Shown here: in pieces, positions 8,060 to 15,339 of the stretch
Numbering within the stretch: position 1 is the stretch's first letter
Layout: the number at the start of each line of letters is the position of its first letter
Assembly: GCA_001564205.1 (NCBI GenBank)
Contig: LKMY01000005.1
Span: 1 to 23,530, forward strand
Reading direction: 5' to 3'
DNA from: Nanohaloarchaea archaeon PL-Br10_U2g5
Lineage (GTDB): Archaea > Halobacteriota > Halobacteria > Halobacteriales > Haloferacaceae
Length of the DNA stretch: 23,530 nucleotides
Position numbers and translations under genes: made by a program
The notes under the pieces: model-generated
The model's database searches: none
What the model was told of the DNA's origin: nothing
The model's input: only the letters and a program-made list of their open reading frames with translations

Positions 8060-8533
8060 TCACTCGTCGCGCTCACCGATGATCCACTTGTGGGAGTAGC
8101 TCTCGCCGCAGGTACAGTGAGCGTACGCGTGGACCACGTCGCCCTCGGCGTAGAGCCCGCCGACCTCCTCGTTTTGCGCCTCTGCGAACGCGAAAATGAA
8201 CCGGATGTCGTGGTCGTCACCGTCGCTCTCTCCGCTGCTGTCGCCGTCTTCCGTTGCCTCACCGTCCGCGAACGGACACTCCCCGTCGTCGAGCGAGCGG
8301 GCGATCGTTCCCTCGGCGCCCATCGCGGTTTTCGCGAACTCCATCGCCCCCATCCCCGTCCCCGCCTCGAACGCGGAGCGACCGGTCTCGCCGTCGAGGA
8401 TCAGTCTGACGCCGTCGTCAGTCTCCGTACCGACGTTTCGGAGTCGAGAGTCGTCGTCGAGGTAGGCGTCGCTCACGTAAAAGACGACGTCGTCGAGCCG
8501 CTCGCCCGCGAGGAATTCGTCGAGTTTGCTCAT
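8060..8533 (-). CDS. Haloarchaeal protein of unknown function (possibly DUF5807)
   Basis: This 157-residue acidic soluble protein starts MSKLDEFLAGERLDDVVFYVSD. A mixed alpha/beta core occupies residues 1-90 or so. A low-complexity acidic linker follows at about 92-110 (rich in D, E, S and G). The conserved-looking C-terminal part is YAEGDVVHAYAHCTCGESYS followed by HKWIIGE. Three cysteines (CPF near residue 86, and the CTC pair near the end) together with histidines suggest a metal site, though no standard zinc-ribbon spacing is seen. I associate it, without certainty, with the haloarchaea-specific family DUF5807, for which no function is known to me. The start is ATG at 8533, with a TATA-like element about 26 bp upstream. 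It is a single-gene unit. Confidence 0.8.
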   Translation of the reverse strand: MSKLDEFLAGERLDDVVFYVSDAYLDDDSRLRNVGTETDDGVRLILDGETGRSAFEAGTGMGAMEFAKTAMGAEGTIARSLDDGECPFADGEATEDGDSSGESDGDDHDIRFIFAFAEAQNEEVGGLYAEGDVVHAYAHCTCGESYSHKWIIGERDE

Positions 8534-8555
8534 GCCGTGCCGGAGACGCGTGAGC

Positions 8556-8563
8556 GGTAAAAG
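8556..8563 (-). promoter_or_regulatory. TATA-like element of the 8060-8533 gene
   Basis: CTTTTACC on the minus strand is centred about 26 bp before the ATG at 8533, which predicts a leaderless mRNA. Confidence 0.5.
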
Positions 8564-8622
8564 GGGAGCGAGTTGCGTCGATCGCGATCGAACGCGATGC
8601 CGACACAGTTAGAATCGGGGTA

Positions 8623-8632
8623 ACAATTATTA
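8623..8632 (+). promoter_or_regulatory. TATA-like element of the 34-residue gene
   Basis: ACAATTATTA, centred about 28 bp before the ATG at 8657, is the only AT-rich patch in this stretch. It is correctly placed for leaderless transcription of the small gene. Confidence 0.5.
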
Positions 8633-8656
8633 GGAACCGCGGAGATCAATCGTGTG

Positions 8657-8761
8657 ATGAGTGCGCGTACCCCATCCGGAGACCGGCTCGTAGAGTGGGC
8701 ACAGCTGGTCGACGAGGACGTTCCGGAGGAGTTCCGGGAAGAGCGATCCGGCGATCGATAA
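8657..8761 (+). CDS. Candidate small protein of 34 residues
   Basis: ATG at 8657 opens a 35-codon frame ending at TAA 8759-8761. The product reads MSARTPSGDRLVEWAQLVDE and continues DVPEEFREERSGDR. It is amphipathic and acidic, consistent with a short helix flanked by charged ends. Codon use is typical of haloarchaea, with mostly G/C third positions. A well-placed TATA-like element supports leaderless expression. It lies 52 bp upstream of hef on the same strand, and hef has its own TATA-like element, so the two may be independent or co-expressed. I do not recognise a family. It could be a regulatory microprotein or a protein partner of Hef, but both ideas come from position alone. A chance open frame remains possible. 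Confidence 0.5.
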   Translation: MSARTPSGDRLVEWAQLVDEDVPEEFREERSGDR

Positions 8762-8780
8762 CTTTCACCCCGCTTCGCGA

Positions 8781-8787
8781 AGCCTTT
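8781..8787 (+). promoter_or_regulatory. TATA-like element of hef
   Basis: GCCTTTA lies about 30 bp before the ATG at 8814. It is a weak match but correctly placed for a near-leaderless transcript. Confidence 0.35.
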
Positions 8788-8813
8788 AGGCCGAAGACGG
8801 TGTAGACCCGCCG

Positions 8814-11282
8814 ATGGCGACCGAGGCCGCCGGCATCGACCGTCCCCTGCTCGTCGACGACTTCCTCCAGCGACGCCGCTATCAGCTCCAGCTCGCTGAC
8901 GCCGCGGTCGAGGATCACACCCTGGTCTGTCTCCCGACCGGGCTCGGAAAAACGACCGTGAGCCTGCTGGTCACCGCCCAGCGCCTCCACGAAGTTGGCG
9001 GGAAAGCGCTCTTTTTGGCCCCCACCAAGCCGCTCGTCCAGCAGCACGCCGACTTCTACCGCGAGGCGCTCTCGATCCCTGACGACGAGATCGTCGTCTT
9101 TACCGGGGAGGTGAAACCCGACGACCGCGCCGCGGTCTGGAACGAGGCCCGGATCGTGATCGCGACGCCACAGGTCGTCGAAAACGATCTCGTCGGCAAC
9201 CGGATCTCGCTTCGAGACGTTACGCATCTCACGTTCGACGAGTGCCACCGCGCGACCGGCGACTACGCGTACGTGTACATCGCCGAGCGCTACCACGCCG
9301 ACGCGGCGAATCCGCTCGTCACCGGGATGTCGGCCTCGCCCGGCGGTGACACCGAGGAGATCGAGACGGTGTGTGAGAACCTCGGGCTACGGAACGTCGA
9401 GGTGATGACCGAGGCAGACGCCGACGTCGACGAGTACACCCACGACACCGACGTCCGGTGGGAGCAGGTCACCCTGCCGGACGAGGTGCTCGCGATCCGC
9501 GACGCACTCAACGAGGTGATCACCGACAGGTTAGAGAAACTGAAACAGTTGGGAGTCACGAACAAGACGAGCCCCGACCTCTCCCAACGCGACCTCAACG
9601 AGATGCGCGGAAAACTAAAGAAGATGATGGACAACGACCAGTCGGACGGATATAAGGGGATGTCCACCCACGCGGAGGTGATGAAGCTCCGTCGGGCGAC
9701 CGAGCTCGTCGAGACCCAGTCGGTCGAATCGGTTCGGCGCTACTTCGAGCGCCAGCGCAACGCCGCGCGCTCGTCCGGCGCGTCGAAGGCCAGCCAGCGG
9801 ATGATCGCGGACCCGAAGGTGCGCGAGGCGATGCGAAAAGCGGAGTCGTTCGATGGGCTCCACCCGAAGTTCTCGAAGGCCCGAATCCTGCTCGCGGAGA
9901 CGCTCGGAATCAACGGCGGCCAGCGAGCGATCCTCTTTACGGAGTCCAGAGACACCGCCGAGGCGCTCGTGGAGTTCCTCTCGACCAGCTTCGACGTCCG
10001 GAAGTTCGTCGGGCAGGGCGACAAGGAAGGCTCTGATGGGATGAGCCAGAAACAGCAGCAGGAGACACTCCAGGAGTTCAAAGACGGGGCGTTCGAGGTG
10101 CTCGTCTCGACGTCAGTCGCCGAGGAGGGGCTCGACGTGCCCGAGGTCGACCTCGTCTGTTTCTATGAACCCGTCCCCACCGCGATCCGCTCGATCCAGC
10201 GCAAAGGGCGGACCGGCCGGCAGGCGGCGGGACAGGTCGTCGTGTTGATGGCCGAAGACACCCGCGACGAGGCGTTCTTCTGGATCTCTCGGCGGCGCGA
10301 AAAAAAGATGACCAACCACCTCGCCGAGCTGAAAGCCGCCACTGATGACATCGAGAAGACGGTCGACGACGGCCAGGCCGGACTGGACGCGTTCACCGGT
10401 GGGGCCGGAAGCGATTCGGGAGGAGACGACGCCGAAGAAGACGACGAGGCGGGCGGTGGTCAGGCTGATAAAAGCGATGTCGCCGAGTCGGCCTCCGCGT
10501 CTGAAACGAGTGAGGACGCGACTGACACCGACACCGGGCTCACCGACTTCGCCGCAGAGGCGCGCAACAGAAACGCTGATGAGGGCGAAAAAGTGGACGA
10601 CGACGCGGTGGTCGCCACTGCCGGCGTCGACGACGGCGTCGAGATCGTGGTCGACCAGCGCGAGCTCGACTCCTCGATCGCGAAGAGTCTCTCGACGCGC
10701 GACGGGCTCGTCACTCGACTCGAAACGCTTGCAGTCGGCGACTACGTGCTCTCCGACCGAGTCGCCGTCGAGCGGAAGTCGGCGGCGGACTTCGTCGGCT
10801 CGATGCTCGACGCGGACCGGTCGCTGTTCGAGCAGGTCGGCGAGCTCTCCCGGGCGTACGCCCGACCAGTGATGATCGTCGAGGGGACGAACCTCTACGG
10901 ACAACGTGATATCGAGCCGAACGCGATTCGCGGCGCGCTCGCGTCGCTCGCGGTCGACTTCGACGTGAGCGTGCTCCGGACCGAAAGCGAGACCGACACG
11001 ACGGAGCTGCTCGCGACGATCGCCAAGCGCGAACAGGAGACGCGGGACCGCGAGGTGAGCGTCCACGGCGAGAAGACGACGAAGACCCGCGGAGAACAGC
11101 AGGAGTACGTCGTCTCCTCGATCGCCGACATCGGTCCCGTCACCGCCCGATCGCTGCTCGAACACTTCGGCACCGTCGAGGCGGTGATGACCGCGACGGA
11201 GGACGACCTCTTGGAGGTCGACGGGGTTGGATCGGTGACGGCCGATCGGATCCGTGAGGTCGTCGGCAGCGAGTACGAATGA
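8814..11282 (+). CDS. hef: Hef helicase-nuclease for stalled forks
   Basis: This 822-residue two-part protein is the archaeal relative of FANCM/XPF. The N-terminal SF2 helicase shows RRYQLQL (21-27), Walker A PTGLGKT (41-47), DECH (142-145), the GMSASPGG motif (171-178) and the motif VI QRKGRTGR (462-469). A low-complexity acidic linker spans about 525-605. The C-terminal XPF nuclease has D614-E617 (VVDQRE), D643 (VGDYVLSD) and ERK-x3-D (653-659), all active-site positions kept. A tandem helix-hairpin-helix follows at about 768-818 (IADIGPVTARSLL, then VDGVGSVTADRI). Hef processes branched and stalled replication forks and matters in haloarchaeal crosslink repair. All motors and nuclease residues appear intact, so the protein should be active. 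The start is ATG at 8814 after a TATA-like element; the 34-residue candidate gene precedes it. Confidence 0.97.
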   Translation: MATEAAGIDRPLLVDDFLQRRRYQLQLADAAVEDHTLVCLPTGLGKTTVSLLVTAQRLHEVGGKALFLAPTKPLVQQHADFYREALSIPDDEIVVFTGEVKPDDRAAVWNEARIVIATPQVVENDLVGNRISLRDVTHLTFDECHRATGDYAYVYIAERYHADAANPLVTGMSASPGGDTEEIETVCENLGLRNVEVMTEADADVDEYTHDTDVRWEQVTLPDEVLAIRDALNEVITDRLEKLKQLGVTNKTSPDLSQRDLNEMRGKLKKMMDNDQSDGYKGMSTHAEVMKLRRATELVETQSVESVRRYFERQRNAARSSGASKASQRMIADPKVREAMRKAESFDGLHPKFSKARILLAETLGINGGQRAILFTESRDTAEALVEFLSTSFDVRKFVGQGDKEGSDGMSQKQQQETLQEFKDGAFEVLVSTSVAEEGLDVPEVDLVCFYEPVPTAIRSIQRKGRTGRQAAGQVVVLMAEDTRDEAFFWISRRREKKMTNHLAELKAATDDIEKTVDDGQAGLDAFTGGAGSDSGGDDAEEDDEAGGGQADKSDVAESASASETSEDATDTDTGLTDFAAEARNRNADEGEKVDDDAVVATAGVDDGVEIVVDQRELDSSIAKSLSTRDGLVTRLETLAVGDYVLSDRVAVERKSAADFVGSMLDADRSLFEQVGELSRAYARPVMIVEGTNLYGQRDIEPNAIRGALASLAVDFDVSVLRTESETDTTELLATIAKREQETRDREVSVHGEKTTKTRGEQQEYVVSSIADIGPVTARSLLEHFGTVEAVMTATEDDLLEVDGVGSVTADRIREVVGSEYE

Positions 11283-11313
11283 GATTTTGTTGAGAGAGAT
11301 TCTGTTGAGAGAG
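11283..11313 (+). repeat. Short tandem repeat after hef
   Basis: Two adjacent copies of about 15 bp, GATTTTGTTGAGAGA and GATTCTGTTGAGAGA, differ at one base and follow the hef stop directly. They may be a recent slippage duplication. The rest of the gap to 11394 shows nothing recognisable. Confidence 0.6.
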
Positions 11314-11394
11314 GAGGCCGCAGAGTCTCAGCCAGTCCACTGGTTCAGGCGTTCTGTCAGCCTTGTGACTGTGCGCACGTAGAGCTGCCGGGCC

Positions 11395-12228
11395 TCACAG
11401 CTCGTACACTTCGCCGTCGACCGCCAGCGGCTCTTCGAACGCCTCATCGGGCGGGTAGAAATGGGCCAGGTGAACGAGTCGCGTTCGGTCGGCGTTCAAC
11501 TCGTCCGCGAGCGCGAGCGCACCCTCTCGGGTCATGTGTTTCGAGCCGAACGTGCGCGGGACGCCGTCGGATCCCTCGTGTCGTCCGCCGATTGGGTGGT
11601 GTTTACACAGCGACGCGGGGACGATCGCGTCGGCGAGCAGGAGGTCGGGGTCGGCGAGCGCCTCGCGAGAGCGCTCCGGAACGTCGTAGCTCGTGTCACC
11701 GGTCAGTGAGAGCTTCACACCCGTCTCGGGGTCTTCGATCACGACGCCGAAACAGAGCAGTGGTGGGTGGTCGACGGGGACGAACCGAACCTCGAAGCCG
11801 CACGTCTCGAAGGGCTCGAACGGCTCGCGGGCGTGAACGCCGATCCGGTCTTCGAGGTAGTCGTACTTGTCGCGGATCGTCTCGGCGACGCTCTCGTCGG
11901 TGGCTGGGTCAGTCTGACTCGGCGCGTGGACCGGGAGCCCGTCGACGAGCCGGTAGACGTTGCCGAGCCCGTCGAGGTGATCGAAGTGAATATGGGTCAC
12001 GATTCCGGCGTCGGGAAGCGGGACGTCGCACGCGAGAAACTGGCTCCGGAAGTCGGGGCTGAAATCGACGAGCAGGGAGTCGCCCGTTCGTTCGTTGGTG
12101 ACGTGGACGGAGAACCGCGACCGCGACACACCCCGCTCGCGGGCCGCCTCGCAGGTGTCACAGCCGCAGCCGACGGTGGGGGTCCCCGTCGTGTCTCCGG
12201 TTCCGAGGAGGGTGACTCGCATACTCAT
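11395..12228 (-). CDS. PhnP-like metallo-beta-lactamase-fold hydrolase
   Basis: This 277-residue hydrolase has the metallo-beta-lactamase metal motif T-H79-I-H81-F-D83-H84, further metal-binding candidates such as GDTSYD and a C-terminal HLAHF. The N-terminus LLGTGDTTGTPTVGCGCDTC carries C21, C23 and C26, which in E. coli PhnP form a structural zinc site. The family cleaves cyclic phosphodiesters. PhnP acts on cyclic ribose phosphates, but no other phosphonate genes are nearby, so the substrate here is open. Two in-frame ATGs, 12228 and 12222, are both compatible with a weak TATA-like element near 12253, and I keep the longer. It lies 23 bp after the CDF transporter stop on the same strand, so co-transcription is likely. 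tRNase Z and other MBL nucleases are less similar because of the GCxC zinc motif. Confidence 0.85.
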   Translation of the reverse strand: MSMRVTLLGTGDTTGTPTVGCGCDTCEAARERGVSRSRFSVHVTNERTGDSLLVDFSPDFRSQFLACDVPLPDAGIVTHIHFDHLDGLGNVYRLVDGLPVHAPSQTDPATDESVAETIRDKYDYLEDRIGVHAREPFEPFETCGFEVRFVPVDHPPLLCFGVVIEDPETGVKLSLTGDTSYDVPERSREALADPDLLLADAIVPASLCKHHPIGGRHEGSDGVPRTFGSKHMTREGALALADELNADRTRLVHLAHFYPPDEAFEEPLAVDGEVYEL

Positions 12229-12251
12229 CTTCTCGTCGGGCGCGCACCGAC

Positions 12252-13217
12252 TTATCGTCCGTGATCGTCTTCGTCGACGTCTCCGAACGGGTATTCGTGC
12301 CCCGATCGCTGTGACTCCGCCTCGACGTAGATTCGGTCCGCCTCGGGGACCACCTCGCGGACGGCGGCCTCAACGGCGTCGACCGCCGTCTCGACGCCGG
12401 CCGTGTCGAGGGCCGGGTCGAAGGCGATCTCACAGGCGACGAGCACGGAGTCGGGGCCGAGATGCATCGTTCGGAGATCAAGGACTCCCTCCGCCCCGTC
12501 GACGTCGCCGATCGCCTCCAGCAAAGCGTGTCGTTCGGTGCGCGTGACGCCCTCACCGACCATGAGCCCGCGGTTCTCCCAGGCGAGCGCTAGCGCGAAT
12601 CCCATCAGTAGGAGGCCGATGACCGCGCTCGCGGCCGCGTCGTAGATCGTGTTGCCCGTCACGTCCGTGAGGTAAACGCCGAGGATCGCTGCGACGACTC
12701 CGACGATGGCGACGAGGTTCTCCGTCGCCGCCGTGAGTAACGGCCCGTCTTTCGTCTGGCGAAACGTGCCGTAGAGGTCCGCGAACCCCTCCTTGTCCGC
12801 TTCCTCGCGGACGGCCTGGTACGATTTATAAAACGCGTACAGCTCGAAGACGAGCGCGACGCCGAGGACGACGTAGTTGATCCGGACATCGACCGCACGG
12901 AACGGCGTCCCGAGGGCTGCGTACCCCTCGCGAACCGATGCGTATCCGGCGACTCCAAATAGGAGGACGGTGACGACGAACGCGAAGACGTACTGCTCTT
13001 TCCCGCGGCCGAACGGGTACTGTCGGCTGGGGTCGGCTTCGCTCAGCCGAAATCCGACGAGCAGCAACACCTGATTACCGACGTCGGACAGCGAGTAGTA
13101 CGTCTGGCTCAGCATGCTCGCGTTCCCCGTCGAGAGGTACGCGATGAACTTCGCGGCCGCGATGGCCGCGCTGGCGACGAGCGAGACGTACACGACGAGC
13201 CGCGTCGACGTGGCCAT
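12252..13217 (-). CDS. CDF-family cation transporter, SLC30A9-like
   Basis: This 321-residue membrane protein has about six transmembrane segments (about 6-27, 35-57, 77-95, 112-132, 165-183 and 192-213) and a soluble C-terminal domain with the CDF-like ferredoxin fold (about 226-310). The QYPFGRGKEQYVFAF block at 67-81 points to the ZnT9-like branch. In the second helix the metal-site pattern reads Y41-S-L-S-D45 with N48, so the usual first histidine is tyrosine. In the fifth helix E166-N167 replaces the ED pair typical of that branch. Altered ion choice or reduced zinc transport is possible. I use ATG at 13217, which gives the normal N-terminus. The frame is open to 13310, but that extension looks uncharacteristic. 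The gene precedes the PhnP-like hydrolase by 23 bp on the same strand. Confidence 0.82.
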   Translation of the reverse strand: MATSTRLVVYVSLVASAAIAAAKFIAYLSTGNASMLSQTYYSLSDVGNQVLLLVGFRLSEADPSRQYPFGRGKEQYVFAFVVTVLLFGVAGYASVREGYAALGTPFRAVDVRINYVVLGVALVFELYAFYKSYQAVREEADKEGFADLYGTFRQTKDGPLLTAATENLVAIVGVVAAILGVYLTDVTGNTIYDAAASAVIGLLLMGFALALAWENRGLMVGEGVTRTERHALLEAIGDVDGAEGVLDLRTMHLGPDSVLVACEIAFDPALDTAGVETAVDAVEAAVREVVPEADRIYVEAESQRSGHEYPFGDVDEDDHGR

Positions 13218-13321
13218 TCGTACACGGGATCGGATGGGGTCGTGGAGTGCCTTGCGGTCCCACGATCCGTGGCGATCGCCTGCGAACGCGACCGACGGGA
13301 TGGGCGACAACCGAAATGGAC

Positions 13322-13336
13322 GAGCGAAAATCGCTC
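13322..13336 (-). terminator. Possible hairpin after the dppC-like gene
   Basis: GAGCGA-AAA-TCGCTC is a perfect 6-bp inverted repeat beginning 4 bases beyond the dppC stop on the minus strand. It could end the transporter transcript, or mark the region upstream of the CDF gene. No T-run follows. Confidence 0.3.
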
Positions 13337-13340
13337 CCGG

Positions 13341-14288
13341 TTAGTTATCGATCTTCGGATCGATCGCGTCTTGCAGGCCGTCCCCGAAGAGGTTGAATCC
13401 CATCACAGTCACGAGGATAGCGAGCCCGGGCCAGATGCTGAACCACGGCTGCGGGAGCATGTACCCCCGTGACTCCGAGAGCATCTGGCCCCAGTCGGGG
13501 GTCGGCGGCTGCGCGCCGTACCCGAGAAACGAGAGCCCAGCGATGATGAGGATGCTGATCCCGATCTGGAGCGTCCCCTGTACCAGCACCGGTGCAAAGC
13601 TGTTAGGAATCACGTGTCTGAGGATGATTTGACTGTCCCGGACCCCGGCAGCCCGTGCGGCCTCAACGTAATCCGTCTCACGGACACTCAACACTCGCGA
13701 TCGAATCAGGCGGGCGAACACCGGGATCACGGCGATCCCGACGCCGACCATCGCGTAGGTGATGCTCCGTCCGAAGGCAGCCATAAACGCGATGACCAAC
13801 ACCAGAAACGGGATCGAGTAGATAGTCTCGACGAACCGCATGAAGACGTCATCGACCCAGCCGCCGTAGTAGCCGGCGACAGAGCCGATTGCGGTCCCGC
13901 CGACCATCCCGATAGCCGTCGAGAGGAACCCGACGGTGATCGAGATTCGCGTCCCGTAGATCACCCGCACGAGAATGTCGCGCCCCCGGTGGTCGGTCCC
14001 GAGCGGGTGTGCCCACGTCCCGCCGTCGATGAACGCCGGCGGGAGAATCGTCTCGACTACTTCCGGGTCTCGCTCCGGGTGGTACCACACCGCTTCCGCG
14101 ATCGCATAATCGAAGACGAGGTAGTCGATCCATGTGAACGTCGCCACCAGGGTCAACAGACCGATGAGGTAGAGTCCGAACCGAGCGGTCGGGTCGCGTT
14201 TGATGACGGTGACAGTGTGTCGCCAGCCGACCTGCTCGACCGCCGGATCCTCGGAGGACGTTCCGTTCTCGTGTTCACCGATGGCCAT
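13341..14288 (-). CDS. dppC: Oligopeptide ABC permease, DppC/OppC type
   Basis: This 315-residue inner-membrane permease has an N-terminal transmembrane helix (about 40-62), a long external loop with GTDHRGRDILVRVIYGTR, and then a five-helix core. The cytoplasmic EAA loop YVEAARAAGVRDSQIILRHV contacts the ATPase. It ends with SFLGYGAQPPTPDWGQML and GFNLFGDGLQDAIDP, both DppC signatures. The start is ATG at 14288, three codons inside a GTG at 14297, because a Shine-Dalgarno GGAGGTG sits 6 bases before it. The gene lies 37 bp downstream of the DppB-type permease, and together with the binding protein forms an operon on the minus strand. No ATPase genes follow: the next gene is the CDF transporter. 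The solute may be peptides, nickel or a sugar, since the family is broad. Confidence 0.93.
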   Translation of the reverse strand: MAIGEHENGTSSEDPAVEQVGWRHTVTVIKRDPTARFGLYLIGLLTLVATFTWIDYLVFDYAIAEAVWYHPERDPEVVETILPPAFIDGGTWAHPLGTDHRGRDILVRVIYGTRISITVGFLSTAIGMVGGTAIGSVAGYYGGWVDDVFMRFVETIYSIPFLVLVIAFMAAFGRSITYAMVGVGIAVIPVFARLIRSRVLSVRETDYVEAARAAGVRDSQIILRHVIPNSFAPVLVQGTLQIGISILIIAGLSFLGYGAQPPTPDWGQMLSESRGYMLPQPWFSIWPGLAILVTVMGFNLFGDGLQDAIDPKIDN

Positions 14289-14294
14289 TAACGA

Positions 14295-14301
14295 CACCTC
14301 C
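14295..14301 (-). promoter_or_regulatory. Shine-Dalgarno of dppC
   Basis: GGAGGTG on the minus strand, six bases ahead of the ATG at 14288, decides this start over the upstream GTG at 14297. Confidence 0.75.
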
Positions 14302-14325
14302 GTCCCGCGTGAGTTCGTGTTTCAG

Positions 14326-15324
14326 TCATTCGCGATCACCGTACGAGATCCGCGGATCGATGTACGCGTACGAGATATCCGTGACGATGACTCCGACGAG
14401 AAATATGAGTCCGAAAAAGAGCGTCGTGCCCATGATGAGCGGATAGTCAAGCGTCTGGATCCCGGTGATTATCAGCCGCCCCATGCCGTTGATGTTGAAT
14501 ACGGTCTCGATGAGTACGGAGCCGCCCAGCGCCGTCGAAACGTTCAGTCCGACGATCGTGATCACGGGAAGCTGTGCCGGCCGAAACGCGTGCCTCCTGA
14601 GAATCGTTTGCTCGGAAACGCCGTATCCTCGCGCGAGTTTCACGTAGTCCGTCTGTAAGGTCTCAATCATCGAGGAGCGCTCGATCCGGGTCGCGGCCGC
14701 CATCTGTAGTGTCCCGAGGGCGATGGTCGGAAGTACCAAGCTCCTGGCAGAGAGATACCACACCTCGATCCACGTCTCCGCGCCGGACACCGCCGCTGGT
14801 CCGCGCCACGGGCGGACCAGATCCGACGACGGGAACCAGCCGAGGTGAAACGAGAAGACGATGATCAGGAGGAGACCGATCCAGAACGAGGGCGTCGACA
14901 CGCCAAACAGCGCGACGACGCGCGAGAGGTGGTCGATCCAGTCGTTTCGGCGCGCGGCCGACAGGACCCCAAGGGGGATCGCCAGTCCGAGTCCGAAGGT
15001 GTATGCGGACCCGACGAGCAGCATCGTTACCGGCAGGCGCTCGATGATCTTGTCTATCACGGGCGCACCGTAATGAATACTCAGCCCGAAATCGCCCTGT
15101 GCGGCATTAATCAGGTAAATGACGTACCGCTCGTGAACGGGCCGGTCGAGACCGTACCGCTCTCTGAGCGCTGCCTCGAGGGCCTCGTCGACGTCGGCGC
15201 CGATCATGATGTCGACGGGATCTCCCGGCATCGCGTTCGTTAAAAAGAACGTTATCGTGGCGATACCGATCAGTACCGGCACCGTCTGCAGTATTCGCCA
15301 GAGTGTGTATTTGAGAAGCGTCAC
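14326..15324 (-). CDS. dppB: Oligopeptide ABC permease, DppB/OppB type
   Basis: This 332-residue inner-membrane permease starts with the DppB-specific helix (about 9-30, TVPVLIGIATITFFLTNAMP), followed by GDPVDIMIG and RYGLDRPVHERYVIYL. Five further helices follow, with the EAA-like loop YVKLARGYGVSEQTILRRHA. It ends FNINGMGRLIITGIQTLDYP and DISYAYIDPRI, both family hallmarks. The start is GTG at 15324. GAGG overlapping the preceding stop is 13 bases away, so translation probably depends on coupling with the binding-protein gene, whose stop lies 15 bp upstream. It pairs with the DppC-type permease to form the channel. No ATP-hydrolysing partner is encoded in the window. Confidence 0.93.
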   Translation of the reverse strand: MTLLKYTLWRILQTVPVLIGIATITFFLTNAMPGDPVDIMIGADVDEALEAALRERYGLDRPVHERYVIYLINAAQGDFGLSIHYGAPVIDKIIERLPVTMLLVGSAYTFGLGLAIPLGVLSAARRNDWIDHLSRVVALFGVSTPSFWIGLLLIIVFSFHLGWFPSSDLVRPWRGPAAVSGAETWIEVWYLSARSLVLPTIALGTLQMAAATRIERSSMIETLQTDYVKLARGYGVSEQTILRRHAFRPAQLPVITIVGLNVSTALGGSVLIETVFNINGMGRLIITGIQTLDYPLIMGTTLFFGLIFLVGVIVTDISYAYIDPRISYGDRE

Positions 15325-15339
15325 AGGAGAGAGACGGCC

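Noticed and set aside
10113..11165. Long minus-strand open frame opposite hef
   Set aside because: It is arginine- and valine-rich with no domain; hef has complete helicase and nuclease motifs.
11355..11372. C-x2-C-x-C cluster resembling a tiny zinc-finger gene after hef
   Set aside because: The frame has no start and continues as an arginine-rich antisense shadow of the MBL gene.
13218..13310. Longer CDF N-terminus of 31 residues
   Set aside because: The extra sequence is uncharacteristic and the usual membrane-helix start begins at MATSTR; a longer start cannot be fully excluded.
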